Source: Chroococcidiopsis sp. CCMEE 29
GTDB taxonomy: Bacteria > Cyanobacteriota > Cyanobacteriia > Cyanobacteriales > Chroococcidiopsidaceae
DNA length: 64,000 nt
Assembly (NCBI RefSeq): GCF_023558375.1
Contig: NZ_CP083761.1
Coordinates: forward strand, 2,970,001-3,034,000
Direction of reading: 5' to 3'
Shown in pieces: positions 27,202 to 36,938 of this stretch. Both the position numbers and the translations under genes were made by a program. The notes below the pieces were generated by a model. It had not been told where the DNA came from and did not search any database. It saw only the letters and a list, made by a program, of their open reading frames with translations. How positions within the stretch are numbered: the first letter of the stretch is position 1; each line of letters starts with the position of its first letter.

Positions 27202-29514
27202 ATGAGCGGGTTAGTTGACTATCCTGAGTTAAAAGGCACGACGCCCAGTCCGTTAACTAAATGGCTCCAGAACTTGCGTATGCTCTGGAGCTTTAGCTCG
27301 ATCAAGCGTTTTGCTCCTATTGTTTTGGCAGCGTTGTTCTTGACAATCTTCGCCCACTCAATCGCTGCGACTCCAGCGATCGCTACAAAGCAACCAAAGG
27401 TGATTGTAATTTCACTGGATGGTGCAACGCCATCAGCCATTAACCAATATATATCTAGTGGTGTTCTCAAACCGAATGAGGGTGTGGGACGGCTGAGGAG
27501 GCAAGGAATTACAGCCCAACAGAATGTAACAGTAACTCCATCACTCACGGCTCCAGCTCATATTGCTATTGGCACTGGTTCTACGGCTGCCCGTAACGAT
27601 ATCAATGCCAATAGTTTTCACTTGGTTACCAGTCCATTTAACCAAAATATTAGTGGTTTTGCTGCACCGATTGGTGGCTACTCGATTGGACTTGATGGAG
27701 CTGTTGATGGTCACGCTCAAACTGCTGAGCCTCTTTGGATCGCGCTGCGTAAGAGTGGTAAGAAGGTGGTTGCGGCTACCTTTCCAGGAGCGGATGGACT
27801 CGATGTCAGAATACCAGGCATCAGCGATAGCCCGATCATCCAACCAGCTAGCGAGCGGACAGTAGACTACACAGTGCCTTTCGGGACATTTGGTGGTTTG
27901 TCAGCCAGAGGCTTCAGCCTGACTACTGGTAATTTTAGTGATGCTCCTGAGGCGATCGTCAGCCAACTCGCGGCTGCGAGGAGAAAATCTTTTAGCCCAG
28001 TGCAAGTAGCCTCCCTCGAAACCATACCTGCTACCGGGTCGAGCAGTATCACTGGTGGTGGAGGTCCTTATGATATTCAGGTCGCTACCCTTGATACAAC
28101 CGATGACGGCGTAGCTAATTATGATACCCTGGTTTTCTTCGATGCGAACCAAGGTCTTCAACCGGGACCCTTTAGCCTACCCTCGACTGGTCCTGCCTAC
28201 ATCCGAGCCAGCAACCAGACTTCTAGCCTATTTTACTTTGAGGGTAGCGCCAATAAAGTTGGCACTAGTTTCTATATTTCAGCTTTTGCCCCCGATCTCT
28301 CCCAAGTTCGGATTGCTCGCTACTCTGCCAACTTCATCCCGCGTAATCAAGCAGTGCTAGCGGATGTAGATGACATTAACAACAACATTGGTTTTTGGGT
28401 ACCCCAGCCAGACTTCCGAATTGCTCAGCGGATTAGCCCTGGATTTACAGATTTTCCGGACATTGAACTGGAAGCGATTTATCAAGATCAAGTCCGCACC
28501 TTCGTAGACTACCAGACTCGCGTTGCCTTGCGGGGAATCAGCCAGAATCCTGATGCAGATCTGGTGCTGACTTACATTGAGCAACCGGATGGTTCTTGGC
28601 ACCAGTTTCTGCTGACCGATCCGCGTCAAGCTTCTGATGTTCGCGACTCCACCACAATTGGTAAAGGTCAAGACCAGGCAAAGATTGAGCGTTACCAGAA
28701 GTACCTGCAAACATCTTACCAAGCTGCCAACAGCGCTGTGCAGCGGATTATTGATGCTGTTGGTACGGATAGGAAAGGCAGACCCAAAAGCAATATCATT
28801 GTCCTTTCCGATCACGGTTTTGCCCCGTTTCACACAGCGGTCAATCTCAACAACTTCCTGAGCAACAGTGGCTTCGATAACACTAAAGTGCGAGCAATTA
28901 CTTCTGGTCCTGCTGTCAACGTTTACATTAATCTACAGGGTCGTGAGCCGAACGGTACCGTTAGCCCAGAAGAGTATGTTGCTTTGCAACAGCAGATCGT
29001 CAATGCTCTAGCGGGCTTAGTAGACCCTAACCCGAACTATACATTGGGCAGTGGTTCCGTGCCTATCTTCGACAAGATTTATAGCCGACCCGTACCTAGC
29101 GATCCGACAGATCCTTCATTTGGTCTTGATACTAACGAGTTTATTGGTCAGGATTCCGGTGATGTTTTCGCACTCCTGAAGCTAGGCTACAACTTCGATG
29201 GTACCCAGAATCCACCTATCCAGCGTTTGGGAGATGCTACCACTGCTAACTCGGTTCTTTCAGTCTCCAGCTTCTATGGTGCCCACGGCTATGACGCGAA
29301 TCTGCTGCCATACATGAGTGCTATTCTCTATGCTGCTGGACCGGATATTGGCCGTGGAACTTTAGCTCAAGTACGGAACATTGATGTTGCTCCTACCATT
29401 AACCAACTTTTGGGTGTTGAGTCTGCCTCTACTGTCCAGGGTAGTCCCATCCAACTGAGGGGCAATCAGCGACATTCCTTTCAGCGTAGTAGAAGCATAG
29501 AGACTAGGGGCTAG
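27202..29514 (+). CDS. Alkaline phosphatase superfamily phosphodiesterase/pyrophosphatase, secreted
   Basis: This protein of about 770 residues has a hydrophobic export segment (FAPIVLAALFLTIFAHS). The catalytic core shows the superfamily metal and nucleophile motifs: VIVISLDGATP (Asp), TVTPSLTAPAHIAIGTGS (likely Thr nucleophile), later IIVLSDHGFAPFH (Asp-His) and GAHGYDANL (His). It therefore belongs to the type I phosphodiesterase/nucleotide pyrophosphatase group. About 250 residues inserted in mid-domain were not recognised. AAAGGATG precedes ATG 27202. It could feed phosphate scavenging, but no Pho box was found. Confidence 0.82.
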   Translation: MSGLVDYPELKGTTPSPLTKWLQNLRMLWSFSSIKRFAPIVLAALFLTIFAHSIAATPAIATKQPKVIVISLDGATPSAINQYISSGVLKPNEGVGRLRRQGITAQQNVTVTPSLTAPAHIAIGTGSTAARNDINANSFHLVTSPFNQNISGFAAPIGGYSIGLDGAVDGHAQTAEPLWIALRKSGKKVVAATFPGADGLDVRIPGISDSPIIQPASERTVDYTVPFGTFGGLSARGFSLTTGNFSDAPEAIVSQLAAARRKSFSPVQVASLETIPATGSSSITGGGGPYDIQVATLDTTDDGVANYDTLVFFDANQGLQPGPFSLPSTGPAYIRASNQTSSLFYFEGSANKVGTSFYISAFAPDLSQVRIARYSANFIPRNQAVLADVDDINNNIGFWVPQPDFRIAQRISPGFTDFPDIELEAIYQDQVRTFVDYQTRVALRGISQNPDADLVLTYIEQPDGSWHQFLLTDPRQASDVRDSTTIGKGQDQAKIERYQKYLQTSYQAANSAVQRIIDAVGTDRKGRPKSNIIVLSDHGFAPFHTAVNLNNFLSNSGFDNTKVRAITSGPAVNVYINLQGREPNGTVSPEEYVALQQQIVNALAGLVDPNPNYTLGSGSVPIFDKIYSRPVPSDPTDPSFGLDTNEFIGQDSGDVFALLKLGYNFDGTQNPPIQRLGDATTANSVLSVSSFYGAHGYDANLLPYMSAILYAAGPDIGRGTLAQVRNIDVAPTINQLLGVESASTVQGSPIQLRGNQRHSFQRSRSIETRG

Positions 29515-29553
29515 GGAAATCAAGCATAGTTCTCGCGGTTGAAACCCTATTCC

Positions 29554-29729
29554 CTTAGGGCGGGTTTAACTGAATGCTGTTTTGACTGACCAGTATATCT
29601 AATAAACCCGCCCCTACTACTCACGGCTCACTCTGTCTTTACTTAGGGCAGGTTTAACTGAATGCCGTTTTGACTGACCAGTATATCTAATAAACCCGCC
29701 CCTACTACTCACGGCTCACTCCGTTCTAG
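29554..29729. repeat. 88-bp tandem duplication of a palindromic repeat
   Basis: Two nearly identical 88-bp units begin at 29554 and 29642. Each holds the palindrome GGGC(G/A)GGTTTAACTG … TAAACCCGCCCCTAC and a following ACGGCTCACT tail. It lies between the phosphodiesterase and dtd genes, and the second unit runs 4 bp into the dtd end. The two units differ at only a few bases. Confidence 0.9.
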
Positions 29730-30178
29730 CTAGCTTCTCGCTCTAACAGCAGGGTAACAGGTCCGTCGTTCTCAATCAAGACTTGCATCATCGCGCCAAA
29801 CTCACCTGTTTCGACCTTTAAGCTACTTTGCCGCAATTTACTGACGAAGCAATGATAGAGGTCTTTGGCTAGATCAGGGGCAGCTGAAGAGTCGAAGGAA
29901 GGACGGCGACCTTTATTACAATTGCCGTAGAGGGTGAACTGGCTAATTACTAAGAGTTCACCCCCAATCTCTTGGACAGATTTCTGCCAACGATCGCTTC
30001 CTTCTTCACCCCCAAATAACCGCAATTCTAAGCATTTACGAACCATCCAGTCGAGTTCCGCCTGGGTATCAGTGCTAGCAATGCCCACAAGCAAGTTTAG
30101 CCCCCGCCCAATTTGACCGACAATTTGACCATTAACAGTAACTTGAGAAGATTTAACTCGCTGGATAACAACACGCAT
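29726..30178 (-). CDS. dtd: D-aminoacyl-tRNA deacylase
   Basis: This 150-residue protein has the DTD signature [18 protein letters not shown] and the second catalytic-pocket motif [11 protein letters not shown] near the end. It hydrolyses D-aminoacyl-tRNA (and Gly-tRNAAla). It starts at ATG 30178 with the typical [15 protein letters not shown]. Length is normal for the family. Confidence 0.95.
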   Translation of the reverse strand: MRVVIQRVKSSQVTVNGQIVGQIGRGLNLLVGIASTDTQAELDWMVRKCLELRLFGGEEGSDRWQKSVQEIGGELLVISQFTLYGNCNKGRRPSFDSSAAPDLAKDLYHCFVSKLRQSSLKVETGEFGAMMQVLIENDGPVTLLLEREAS

Positions 30179-30248
30179 AAATAGTAAGTTTTTGGCTAAC
30201 TGTTTTCAACTCGCTTATTCAAACAGACGATAATGGAGGAGCACGCAT

Positions 30249-30980
30249 TTGAGGCGGGAAATGGTGAACCCACCACTTACAGGAATGCCGCACTCTAACC
30301 AGTCATCTCGGGTCCAAGTACCACCATTGGAAAATGGCGATCGCCTGTCTCGGCATGAATTTGAGCGGCGCTATCAGGCAATGCCGCATCTAAAGAAAGC
30401 CGAACTGATCGAAGGAGTTGTCTACGTGCCTTCACCTTCACGTTTTAGAAGTCATGCTCAACCTCACGCACGGTTGATGACTTGGTTGGGAGTTTACCAA
30501 GCTTCTACCCATGGTGTGGAGTTGGGTGACAACCCCACTGTGCGCTTGGACTTGGACAATGAACCACAACCTGATGCCGTGCTGTTGATTGATCGCAGGG
30601 CAGGAGGGCGATCGCGCCTATCTGAGGATGACTACATTGAAGGTGCACCCGAGTTGATCGCAGAAATTGCTGCTAGTAGTGCCGCGTACGATCTTCACGA
30701 CAAAAAACGGGCGTATCGCCGCAATAGCATCCAAGAGTATCTCGTCTGGCAGATCTTTGAGAATAAATTGGACTGGTTTGAGCTGCGTGAAAGTGAATAT
30801 GTGCCACTGGCAGCGAATGCAAATGGCGCAATTCAAAGTCGGGTGTTTCCAGGATTATGGCTAGCAGTTCCAGCTTTACTAGAATGTGATATGGCTAGGG
30901 TGCTGGCGGTATTACAGGAAGGGATGAACTCAAAAGAATACGCTGAGTTTGTCAAGCAATTGTCAGAACCGTTATCTTGA
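30249..30980 (+). CDS. Uma2 family (DUF820) PD-(D/E)XK-type protein
   Basis: This 243-residue protein has the DUF820 pattern: KAELIEGVVYVPSPSRF, a hydrophobic stretch, NEPQPDAVLLID (Asp), APELIAEIAASS (Glu), then YDLHDKKRAYRRNSIQEYLVW. It belongs to the restriction-endonuclease-like fold widely expanded in cyanobacteria; the biological role is unknown. TTG 30249 is preceded by GGAGGA at 30235-30240, a strong site; ATG 30261 is the alternative. A second family member lies at the right edge of the window. Confidence 0.85.
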   Translation: MRREMVNPPLTGMPHSNQSSRVQVPPLENGDRLSRHEFERRYQAMPHLKKAELIEGVVYVPSPSRFRSHAQPHARLMTWLGVYQASTHGVELGDNPTVRLDLDNEPQPDAVLLIDRRAGGRSRLSEDDYIEGAPELIAEIAASSAAYDLHDKKRAYRRNSIQEYLVWQIFENKLDWFELRESEYVPLAANANGAIQSRVFPGLWLAVPALLECDMARVLAVLQEGMNSKEYAEFVKQLSEPLS

Positions 30981-31019
30981 TATTCATCCGACTAGGGTTG
31001 CACAACCTAGCCCCTAATC

Positions 31020-32129
31020 CTATTTACCGAAGCCCTTGCCGCGGCTTGTGGAAGGGAGACAAACACACTTTTGCAGCTGACTTAGCAGAGTTTCACGATC
31101 CAGATTCTGCCCAATCATCACCAGCTGATTCTTTGGTTGCCCTTTCCACTCATCATCGTCAATTGAGAAGCGCTTACCACAAAGGTGGAAGATATGACGC
31201 TTAGGACTTTCATCAAACCACAAAATTCCCTTCGCCCGGAAGACGGAAGACGGTAGCTGGTTATCTAAGAAATACTGAAACTTCCTGATAGATAAAGGCT
31301 GGTCAGTCTGAAAAGACAATGAGGTAAAACCATCGTTCTCTAGGTGGTGAGAGTGATGATCGTGGTCATGGTCATGATCGTGATGATCGTGGTCATGGTC
31401 ATGATCGTGATGATCGTGGTCATGGTGGTGATGGTCATGGGCATGATCTGAGTGTTCTGATTCGGTTTCAAAATACCGATCAGACTCAAATAAACCCACA
31501 CTGAGAATTAACGGGATTGCCACCTGCGATCGCGTCGTGCGGAGAATTCTTGCGCCTTCCTTAATGTCCCTAATTCTTACTTCCAAAGCATCTAAATCTG
31601 CTTCGTCAACTAAATCCGCCTTGTTGAGTAGAATCACATCCCCATAGGAAATCTGACTATAGGCAGCCTGAGAGTTAAATAAATCTAGACTGTAATTTGC
31701 CGCATCTACCACCGTGACAATCGAATCGAGACGGGTCAAATCTCGCAACTCAGTACCTAAAAATGTCAGCGCTACCGGCAAGGGATCGGCAAGTCCAGTT
31801 GTTTCCACCACTAGATAATCCAATTGGTCTTGGCGTTCTAGCACTTTGTAAACTGCCTCTACCAAATCATTATTAATGGTGCAGCAAATACAACCGTTAT
31901 TCAGCTCCACCATGTCATCGCCGGTTGAGATGATTAACTCGTTATCGATGCCGATTTCGCCAAATTCATTCACCAAAACGGCTGTTTTCACGCCTGCCTG
32001 ATTGGATAGGATGTGGTTCAGTAGCGTTGTCTTACCACTACCCAGAAAACCTGTAATAATCGTGACCGGCAAGCCGTGTTTCGGGGAATCCATTAATTTC
32101 GATTGATCGGAACTGACTGCTGATTGCAT
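31020..32129 (-). CDS. CobW/COG0523 family GTP-binding metallochaperone
   Basis: This 369-residue G3E GTPase has Walker A GFLGSGKTT (27-35), the metal-binding CxCC motif GCICC (79-83), Walker B-type VVETTGLADP and NKADL for guanine binding. A His/Asp-rich stretch of alternating H and D at about 229-263 should bind Zn2+ or another divalent metal. C-terminal CobW_C domain. Such proteins deliver metal, often zinc, to client enzymes. It starts at ATG 32129. No Zur site was recognised upstream. Confidence 0.92.
   Translation of the reverse strand: MQSAVSSDQSKLMDSPKHGLPVTIITGFLGSGKTTLLNHILSNQAGVKTAVLVNEFGEIGIDNELIISTGDDMVELNNGCICCTINNDLVEAVYKVLERQDQLDYLVVETTGLADPLPVALTFLGTELRDLTRLDSIVTVVDAANYSLDLFNSQAAYSQISYGDVILLNKADLVDEADLDALEVRIRDIKEGARILRTTRSQVAIPLILSVGLFESDRYFETESEHSDHAHDHHHHDHDHHDHDHDHDHHDHDHDHDHHSHHLENDGFTSLSFQTDQPLSIRKFQYFLDNQLPSSVFRAKGILWFDESPKRHIFHLCGKRFSIDDDEWKGQPKNQLVMIGQNLDRETLLSQLQKCVCLPSTSRGKGFGK
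31341..31446. repeat. His/Asp-codon repeat inside the CobW gene
   Basis: Tandem units of GATGATCGTGGTCATGGTCA type, period about 30 bp and imperfect, encode the His/Asp-rich metal-binding segment on the minus strand. Copy number could vary between strains. Confidence 0.8.
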
Positions 32130-32271
32130 AGCTTGGCTATCAAAACGTCAAAAAATTAGGACTGTAGCGTGGAAAATGGATTAAACACTAGCATAGGAAT
32201 GTTGCTAACACCCTAGCTACTCTCCCCTATTGTAGTAATTAGTGATTGGTGAATCATGGCTAGAAAACAGC

Positions 32272-32316
32272 CAACCACTAACCCCTAACCACTAACCCCT
32301 AGCCACTAACCACTAG
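32272..32316. repeat. CCACTAA/CCCCTAA heptamer repeat before cysS
   Basis: Six or seven degenerate 7-mers (CCACTAA, CCCCTAA, CCCCTAG) end directly at the cysS ATG. As a result cysS has no recognisable Shine-Dalgarno sequence. Confidence 0.8.
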
Positions 32317-32317
32317 C

Positions 32318-33766
32318 ATGACCTTAACGCTTTATAACACTCTTACCCGTCGCAGTGAAACCTTTGAGCCACTAGAACCAGGCAAGGTCCGAATGTACTA
32401 CTGCGGTGTAACAGTGTATGACTATTGCCATCTAGGTCATGCTAGGGCTTGCATTGTTTGGGACGTAGTGCGCCGTTATTTGCAATGGCGCGGCTATGAA
32501 GTCACTTTTATCCAGAACTTTACCGATATTGATGACAAGATTCTCAACCGGGCACGTCTTGAGGGATCGTCGATGCAGGAAGTGGCTGAGCGCTTTATCA
32601 ATGCATACTTTGAGGATATGGCGCGGTTGAATATCAAGGAAGCCGATGCTTACCCCCGTGCCACTCATACCCTGGATGGGATTAAGCAGCTGGTGTACGA
32701 GTTGGAACAAAAAGGCTATGCCTACCCAGCGGATGGTGATGTCTACTATGCAGTGCGCCGATTTCCAGAATACGGCAAGTTGTCAGGACGCAAGCTAGAA
32801 GATTTGCAAGCTGGGGCTAGTGGGCGAGTTGATGTAGAAGATCCAGAGACAAAGAAGAAAGACCCGTTTGATTTTGCGCTGTGGAAGGGGGCAAAACTAG
32901 GGGAACCAGCCTGGGAATCGCGCTGGGGTGCGGGGCGACCGGGCTGGCATATTGAATGCTCAGCAATGGTGCGCGATCGCTTGGGTGACACGATTGACAT
33001 CCACGCCGGAGGTGCAGACCTGATTTTTCCTCACCATGAGAATGAACTTGCCCAATCAGAAGCCGTTACTGGCAAACCCTTGGCTCGTTACTGGCTACAT
33101 AACGGCATGGTGAAGGTAGATGGCGAGAAAATGTCCAAGTCTTTGGGCAACTTCATCACGATTCGGGACTTGCTAGATCGTCCTACTGACCCGATGGCAG
33201 TACGGTTATTTGTACTACAAGCTCATTACCGCAAGCCAATTGATTTTACGGATGAAGCGATCTCTGCGGCAACGAACGGTTGGCACACTCTTAAGGAGGG
33301 GCTGCTTTTCGGTTATGAGTACGGTACTCAGTTGGGTTGGAAAGGGCGAGGGAATTCCCAATTCCTACTCCCTGAGGCAGTGCAAAGGTTCCAAGAGGTA
33401 GTGGATGATGATTTTAATTTTCCTGGCGGGTTAGCAGTTTTATTTGAGCTAGCTAAGGAGCTACGCCGCCAGGGCAATCTTCTGGTACATCAAGGTAAAA
33501 CTGAAACTCTCCCCCAACAGCTTGAGCAGCAGTGGCACACATTAGTCAGTTTGGCGCAGGTTTTAGGATTGGAAGCTCAGCCGGAAGCGGAAACGAGTGT
33601 AAGTGATGGTCTAAGCGATGCAGAGATTCAGTCTCGAATTCAGCAAAGACAGGAAGCACGGAAAACCAGGAATTTTGCTGAAGCTGACCGCATCCGGAAT
33701 GAACTTCAAGCTCAAGGCATCACTGTAATTGACAGCCCAGATAGCACGCGATGGCATCGCAATTAA
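32318..33766 (+). CDS. cysS: Cysteine--tRNA ligase
   Basis: This 482-residue class I synthetase charges tRNACys. It shows Cys29 in YYCGVTVYDYCHLGHARA (zinc ligand and HIGH-type motif HLGH at 38-41), DIDDKILNRA, the Zn ligands in HIECSAMVRD and HHENELAQSEA, and KMSKSLGN near residue 270. Length is normal. ATG 32318 directly follows a heptamer repeat in place of a ribosome-binding site. Confidence 0.97.
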   Translation: MTLTLYNTLTRRSETFEPLEPGKVRMYYCGVTVYDYCHLGHARACIVWDVVRRYLQWRGYEVTFIQNFTDIDDKILNRARLEGSSMQEVAERFINAYFEDMARLNIKEADAYPRATHTLDGIKQLVYELEQKGYAYPADGDVYYAVRRFPEYGKLSGRKLEDLQAGASGRVDVEDPETKKKDPFDFALWKGAKLGEPAWESRWGAGRPGWHIECSAMVRDRLGDTIDIHAGGADLIFPHHENELAQSEAVTGKPLARYWLHNGMVKVDGEKMSKSLGNFITIRDLLDRPTDPMAVRLFVLQAHYRKPIDFTDEAISAATNGWHTLKEGLLFGYEYGTQLGWKGRGNSQFLLPEAVQRFQEVVDDDFNFPGGLAVLFELAKELRRQGNLLVHQGKTETLPQQLEQQWHTLVSLAQVLGLEAQPEAETSVSDGLSDAEIQSRIQQRQEARKTRNFAEADRIRNELQAQGITVIDSPDSTRWHRN

Positions 33767-33797
33767 ATCATAATAATCTGTCTGTAGTTAACCTGCT

Positions 33798-34523
33798 TTA
33801 GTCTGACATTCCGATTTCCCCATCCTGTTGGGGGCATGATAATCTAGCAGGTAATGGCAATGCGGCTGCGGCTGCAACTTCTTGGCGAAAAGCCTGTCGT
33901 TCTGGACTTTTCAGGTATTGACCAGTGTGGGTTGAAGACACTATGTTCATCTGGTGAGTACAGCTGTAATAGCGGTGCGTTTGTTTAGTTAGCGATCGCT
34001 CCTGCATACTCTCATTCGCAATCTTTTTGCGAAGTTTAATAATCGCATCCATGATTGCCTCTGGTCTAGGTGGGCATCCGGGCAAATACACATCTACCGG
34101 AATTAACTTATCCACTCCTCGCACGGCACTAGGAGAATCGCTACTGAACATACCTCCAGTAATCGTGCAAGCACCCATGGCAATTACGTATTTCGGCTCT
34201 GGCATTTGTTCGTAGAGGCGCACTAAAACCGGAGCGTATTTCATTGTGATGGTGCCTGCGGTAATTAGCAAATCAGCCTGCCGGGGAGTCATGCGGGGAA
34301 ACGTCCCAAAGCGGTCGAGGTCAAAACGAGCACCAATCATGGCACTGAATTCAATGAAGCAACAAGCAGTGCCAAACATTAGTGGGTACAGGCTGGACAT
34401 CTTTGCCCAGTTAAAGAGGTCATCAACGGTTGTAAGAATGACGTTTTCTGATAATTGCTGGGTTACTTGAGGATGCTCAGCGGGATTAATGACTTGGGTT
34501 TTAGTTGTCGTTGGCAGACTCAT
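33798..34523 (-). CDS. ndhK: NAD(P)H-quinone oxidoreductase subunit K
   Basis: This 241-residue NDH-1 subunit carries the N2 cluster ligands: the CC pair in [13 protein letters not shown], then Cys in [12 protein letters not shown] and [11 protein letters not shown]. The core is strongly conserved. The N-terminus and the Ser/Gln-rich ~70-residue tail are variable. It is placed alone: ndhC and ndhJ, its usual partners, are not adjacent, so it may be a second or relocated copy. GGGAGG precedes ATG 34523. Confidence 0.93.
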   Translation of the reverse strand: MSLPTTTKTQVINPAEHPQVTQQLSENVILTTVDDLFNWAKMSSLYPLMFGTACCFIEFSAMIGARFDLDRFGTFPRMTPRQADLLITAGTITMKYAPVLVRLYEQMPEPKYVIAMGACTITGGMFSSDSPSAVRGVDKLIPVDVYLPGCPPRPEAIMDAIIKLRKKIANESMQERSLTKQTHRYYSCTHQMNIVSSTHTGQYLKSPERQAFRQEVAAAAALPLPARLSCPQQDGEIGMSD

Positions 34524-34615
34524 AAAGACCTCCCAATATTGAATTTTGTCTTTAGTATCAGGAAATTAATTGCCTGCTGTCTTACAGATTCTTGATTTTT
34601 TTTACAAATTTTTAC

Positions 34616-35518
34616 TTATTTATGCCGCAGCATTGCTTTGGGTGTAATGCCAACCAAACGCTTAAAGTGGTAATTGAGATGCCCCTGATTGGCAAAGCCG
34701 ACTCTATATGCAATCTCGGCTATTGTGAGTTCACCCTGGCAAAGTAACTGCTTGGCACGCTGCACTCGGCATTGGATCAGGTACTGATGGGGAGCAAGAT
34801 TTATGGATTGCTTAAACAACCGGGCGAAGTAACCAGGACTCATTTGCACGACTGCCGCTAGTTCAGCCAATCCCAAAGACCGATCTAGATGAGCATTGAT
34901 GTAGTCTATCACTTGCTGCAACTTGTACTTAGGTAGACCGCCTGTATAGTTTTTGATTATGAGCTTTTGGGTGGAATAGTGCTGCAACAGGTGAACGGCG
35001 AGCAGATTGGCAATTGTTTCTGCGTAAAGCTGACTGCCCAATCTACCAGATTCTAGTTCTGCCTTCAGCGTTAACCCCAGTTGATAAATTAGCGGGTCAG
35101 GTTTGGCAAAGTGGGGTGCGATCGCCGCTTGCTCTACATCAACCATTTCGTAAATGGCATGAGTTAGAATAGCTGGTTCAAAACCCAAAACAATGACACC
35201 ACCTGCACTATCCCACTGCACCCGATGACCAGTATTTGCAGGGACGATAACCACATCCCCTTGTACAACTTGCTCTTTTCGTAAGCATCCATCGAGCTTA
35301 CGTTCTGCGCCAATGGGTGTTGGCACTTCAGTAAAAATTACAATACCATGCTGTTGACCCGCTACTTCAGGAGTTTCGCCAGGAAGATGGTAGTCATAGG
35401 CGAGGTAAATACCATTCCATCCTGCTTCCTTACTTGTAAGAACAGGCAGTTTCGGAAAAACCTTTGTAAGCGCTTCTTCCTTAGAGAAATCAAGGGTTAA
35501 GAGCTTCTCTGCTGACAT
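34616..35518 (-). CDS. AraC family transcriptional regulator
   Basis: This protein of about 300 residues has an N-terminal cupin-like sensing domain (GDVVIVPANTGHRVQWDSAG). Two C-terminal helix-turn-helix units follow: LGLAELAAVVQMSPGYFARL with FKQSINLAPHQYLIQCRVQRA, and LTIAEIAYRVGFANQGHLNY with HFKRLVGITP. This is the full AraC/XylS layout. M at 35518 is preferred; the frame is open to 35587. The effector is unknown, as is the target, which could be cofH or ndhK nearby. Confidence 0.88.
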   Translation of the reverse strand: MSAEKLLTLDFSKEEALTKVFPKLPVLTSKEAGWNGIYLAYDYHLPGETPEVAGQQHGIVIFTEVPTPIGAERKLDGCLRKEQVVQGDVVIVPANTGHRVQWDSAGGVIVLGFEPAILTHAIYEMVDVEQAAIAPHFAKPDPLIYQLGLTLKAELESGRLGSQLYAETIANLLAVHLLQHYSTQKLIIKNYTGGLPKYKLQQVIDYINAHLDRSLGLAELAAVVQMSPGYFARLFKQSINLAPHQYLIQCRVQRAKQLLCQGELTIAEIAYRVGFANQGHLNYHFKRLVGITPKAMLRHK

Positions 35519-35611
35519 CGCTGTTTCTGCTCCCAATCCGCTTAATGGATCAGGTATGAAGGTAGTTCTTCTTGCCAGTAATATCAACTACCTTAACAAC
35601 AGAAGTTTAGT

Positions 35612-36754
35612 TTACTCCTGACCCCTAGTATGATAAAGTGTATCGCGTTGTTGATAAGGACGGCCCAGCGATTTAATTGCCGCTTGCAAAGTTTCGACTT
35701 CCATACAAGTGCCGCCTTGAGCGCCAGCCATTGTGGTAATGTGTTCCTCCATCAACGTCCCGCCGATATCGTTGCAGCCCCAATTCAACGCTTCTGTGGC
35801 ACCGGCAAGCCCCAACTTAACCCAGCTAGGCTGATGGTTGGGAATCTCATTCCCTAAAAAGATGCGCGCCACAGCAGTTAATAGGAGCGCATCTGTCAGT
35901 ATTGGTTGATCGCGCCCCACTCGACGGCGCAAGGGTTTGGGCGCTTCTTGACCTACAAATGGCAGCAAAATGAATTCTGTGATTTTAGCTGGATATTGCC
36001 GCTCAATCGCATTTTGTTGCAGCGATCGCAGCTCACTTAAATGCCGTATCTGCTGTTGGGGTGTTTCAATATGACCAGAAAGCATTGTGCTAGTTGTCGG
36101 CATACCCAATTGATGTGCCGTACTCACGATTTCCAACCAAGTTGCTGTATCTAGCTTCTCTGGACAGAGAATGCGCCGCACCTGATCGTCTAAAATCTCA
36201 GCAGCTGTTCCCGGCATTGAACCAACACCCGCATCCCGTAAAGCTGCAATTACCTTGGCATAGTTCAGCCCATCTTCTCTAGCAATGAATTGCACTTCCT
36301 GGGGAGAAAAAGCATGGAAATGCAGTTGAGGAAATTCATCTTTTATAGTTTTTACTAACTGCAGATAATAGGATAAAGATTTCCCATGCAGTTTAGCCTG
36401 GGGATGCAGTCCCCCTTGCATGCAAATTTCCGTCGCACCCCGCTGCACTGCATCCGTTGCCTTTGCCAAAATTTGTTCCCAATCTAACCAATAAGACCCA
36501 TCTTCACCTACGTCGCGGCGAAAGGCGCAGAAACTACAGTGTTGCTCGCAGATATTGGTAAAGTTGATATTGCGGTTAATGACATAGGTAACCGTTTCTC
36601 CCACTTGCGTCTGGCGAAGTTGGTTAGCTGTATTACGAATAGCGGCGATCGCGTCGGGATTAGTCTGCTGCAACAGCACTACTCCCTCGGTGGTAGAAAT
36701 ATCATCTCCTAGCAGAACACGCTCAAGAATTGAGTCAACGATTTTAGTTGTCAC
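35612..36754 (-). CDS. cofH: FO synthase subunit 2 (radical SAM, CofH)
   Basis: This radical SAM enzyme of about 380 residues joins tyrosine-derived 4-hydroxyphenyl to 5-amino-6-ribitylaminouracil to form the precursor of 7,8-didemethyl-8-hydroxy-5-deazariboflavin, the antenna of deazaflavin photolyases. Motifs are [18 protein letters not shown] (CxxxCxxC cluster), [11 protein letters not shown] and [15 protein letters not shown] 36754 ([10 protein letters not shown]) gives the usual N-terminus; TTG 36790 extends it by 12 residues. cofG is not in the window. Confidence 0.93.
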   Translation of the reverse strand: MTTKIVDSILERVLLGDDISTTEGVVLLQQTNPDAIAAIRNTANQLRQTQVGETVTYVINRNINFTNICEQHCSFCAFRRDVGEDGSYWLDWEQILAKATDAVQRGATEICMQGGLHPQAKLHGKSLSYYLQLVKTIKDEFPQLHFHAFSPQEVQFIAREDGLNYAKVIAALRDAGVGSMPGTAAEILDDQVRRILCPEKLDTATWLEIVSTAHQLGMPTTSTMLSGHIETPQQQIRHLSELRSLQQNAIERQYPAKITEFILLPFVGQEAPKPLRRRVGRDQPILTDALLLTAVARIFLGNEIPNHQPSWVKLGLAGATEALNWGCNDIGGTLMEEHITTMAGAQGGTCMEVETLQAAIKSLGRPYQQRDTLYHTRGQE

Positions 36755-36809
36755 AGGATATCTGGGAAGGTGGTTGCAATTCTGACTCAATTTTAACTTT
36801 ATGGGGAGT

Positions 36810-36832
36810 TTGAGGGGCTATAAGCCCCTCAA
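36810..36832 (-). terminator. Hairpin downstream of glutamate synthase gene
   Basis: A perfect 10-bp stem TTGAGGGGCT/AGCCCCTCAA with a 3-nt loop lies 107 bp past the glutamate synthase stop codon and just before cofH. No T-run follows on the minus strand, so it may be an attenuator or processing hairpin rather than a classical terminator. Confidence 0.4.
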
Positions 36833-36938
36833 GCTAAAACATAGGATTTGATAAAAGTAGTTTTAGCTTCTAAGTGTTAACTCAAAACTTAACACTTAAA
36901 ACTCAAAACCAAAACTATTCCCTACCTCCTCTGCTCTC

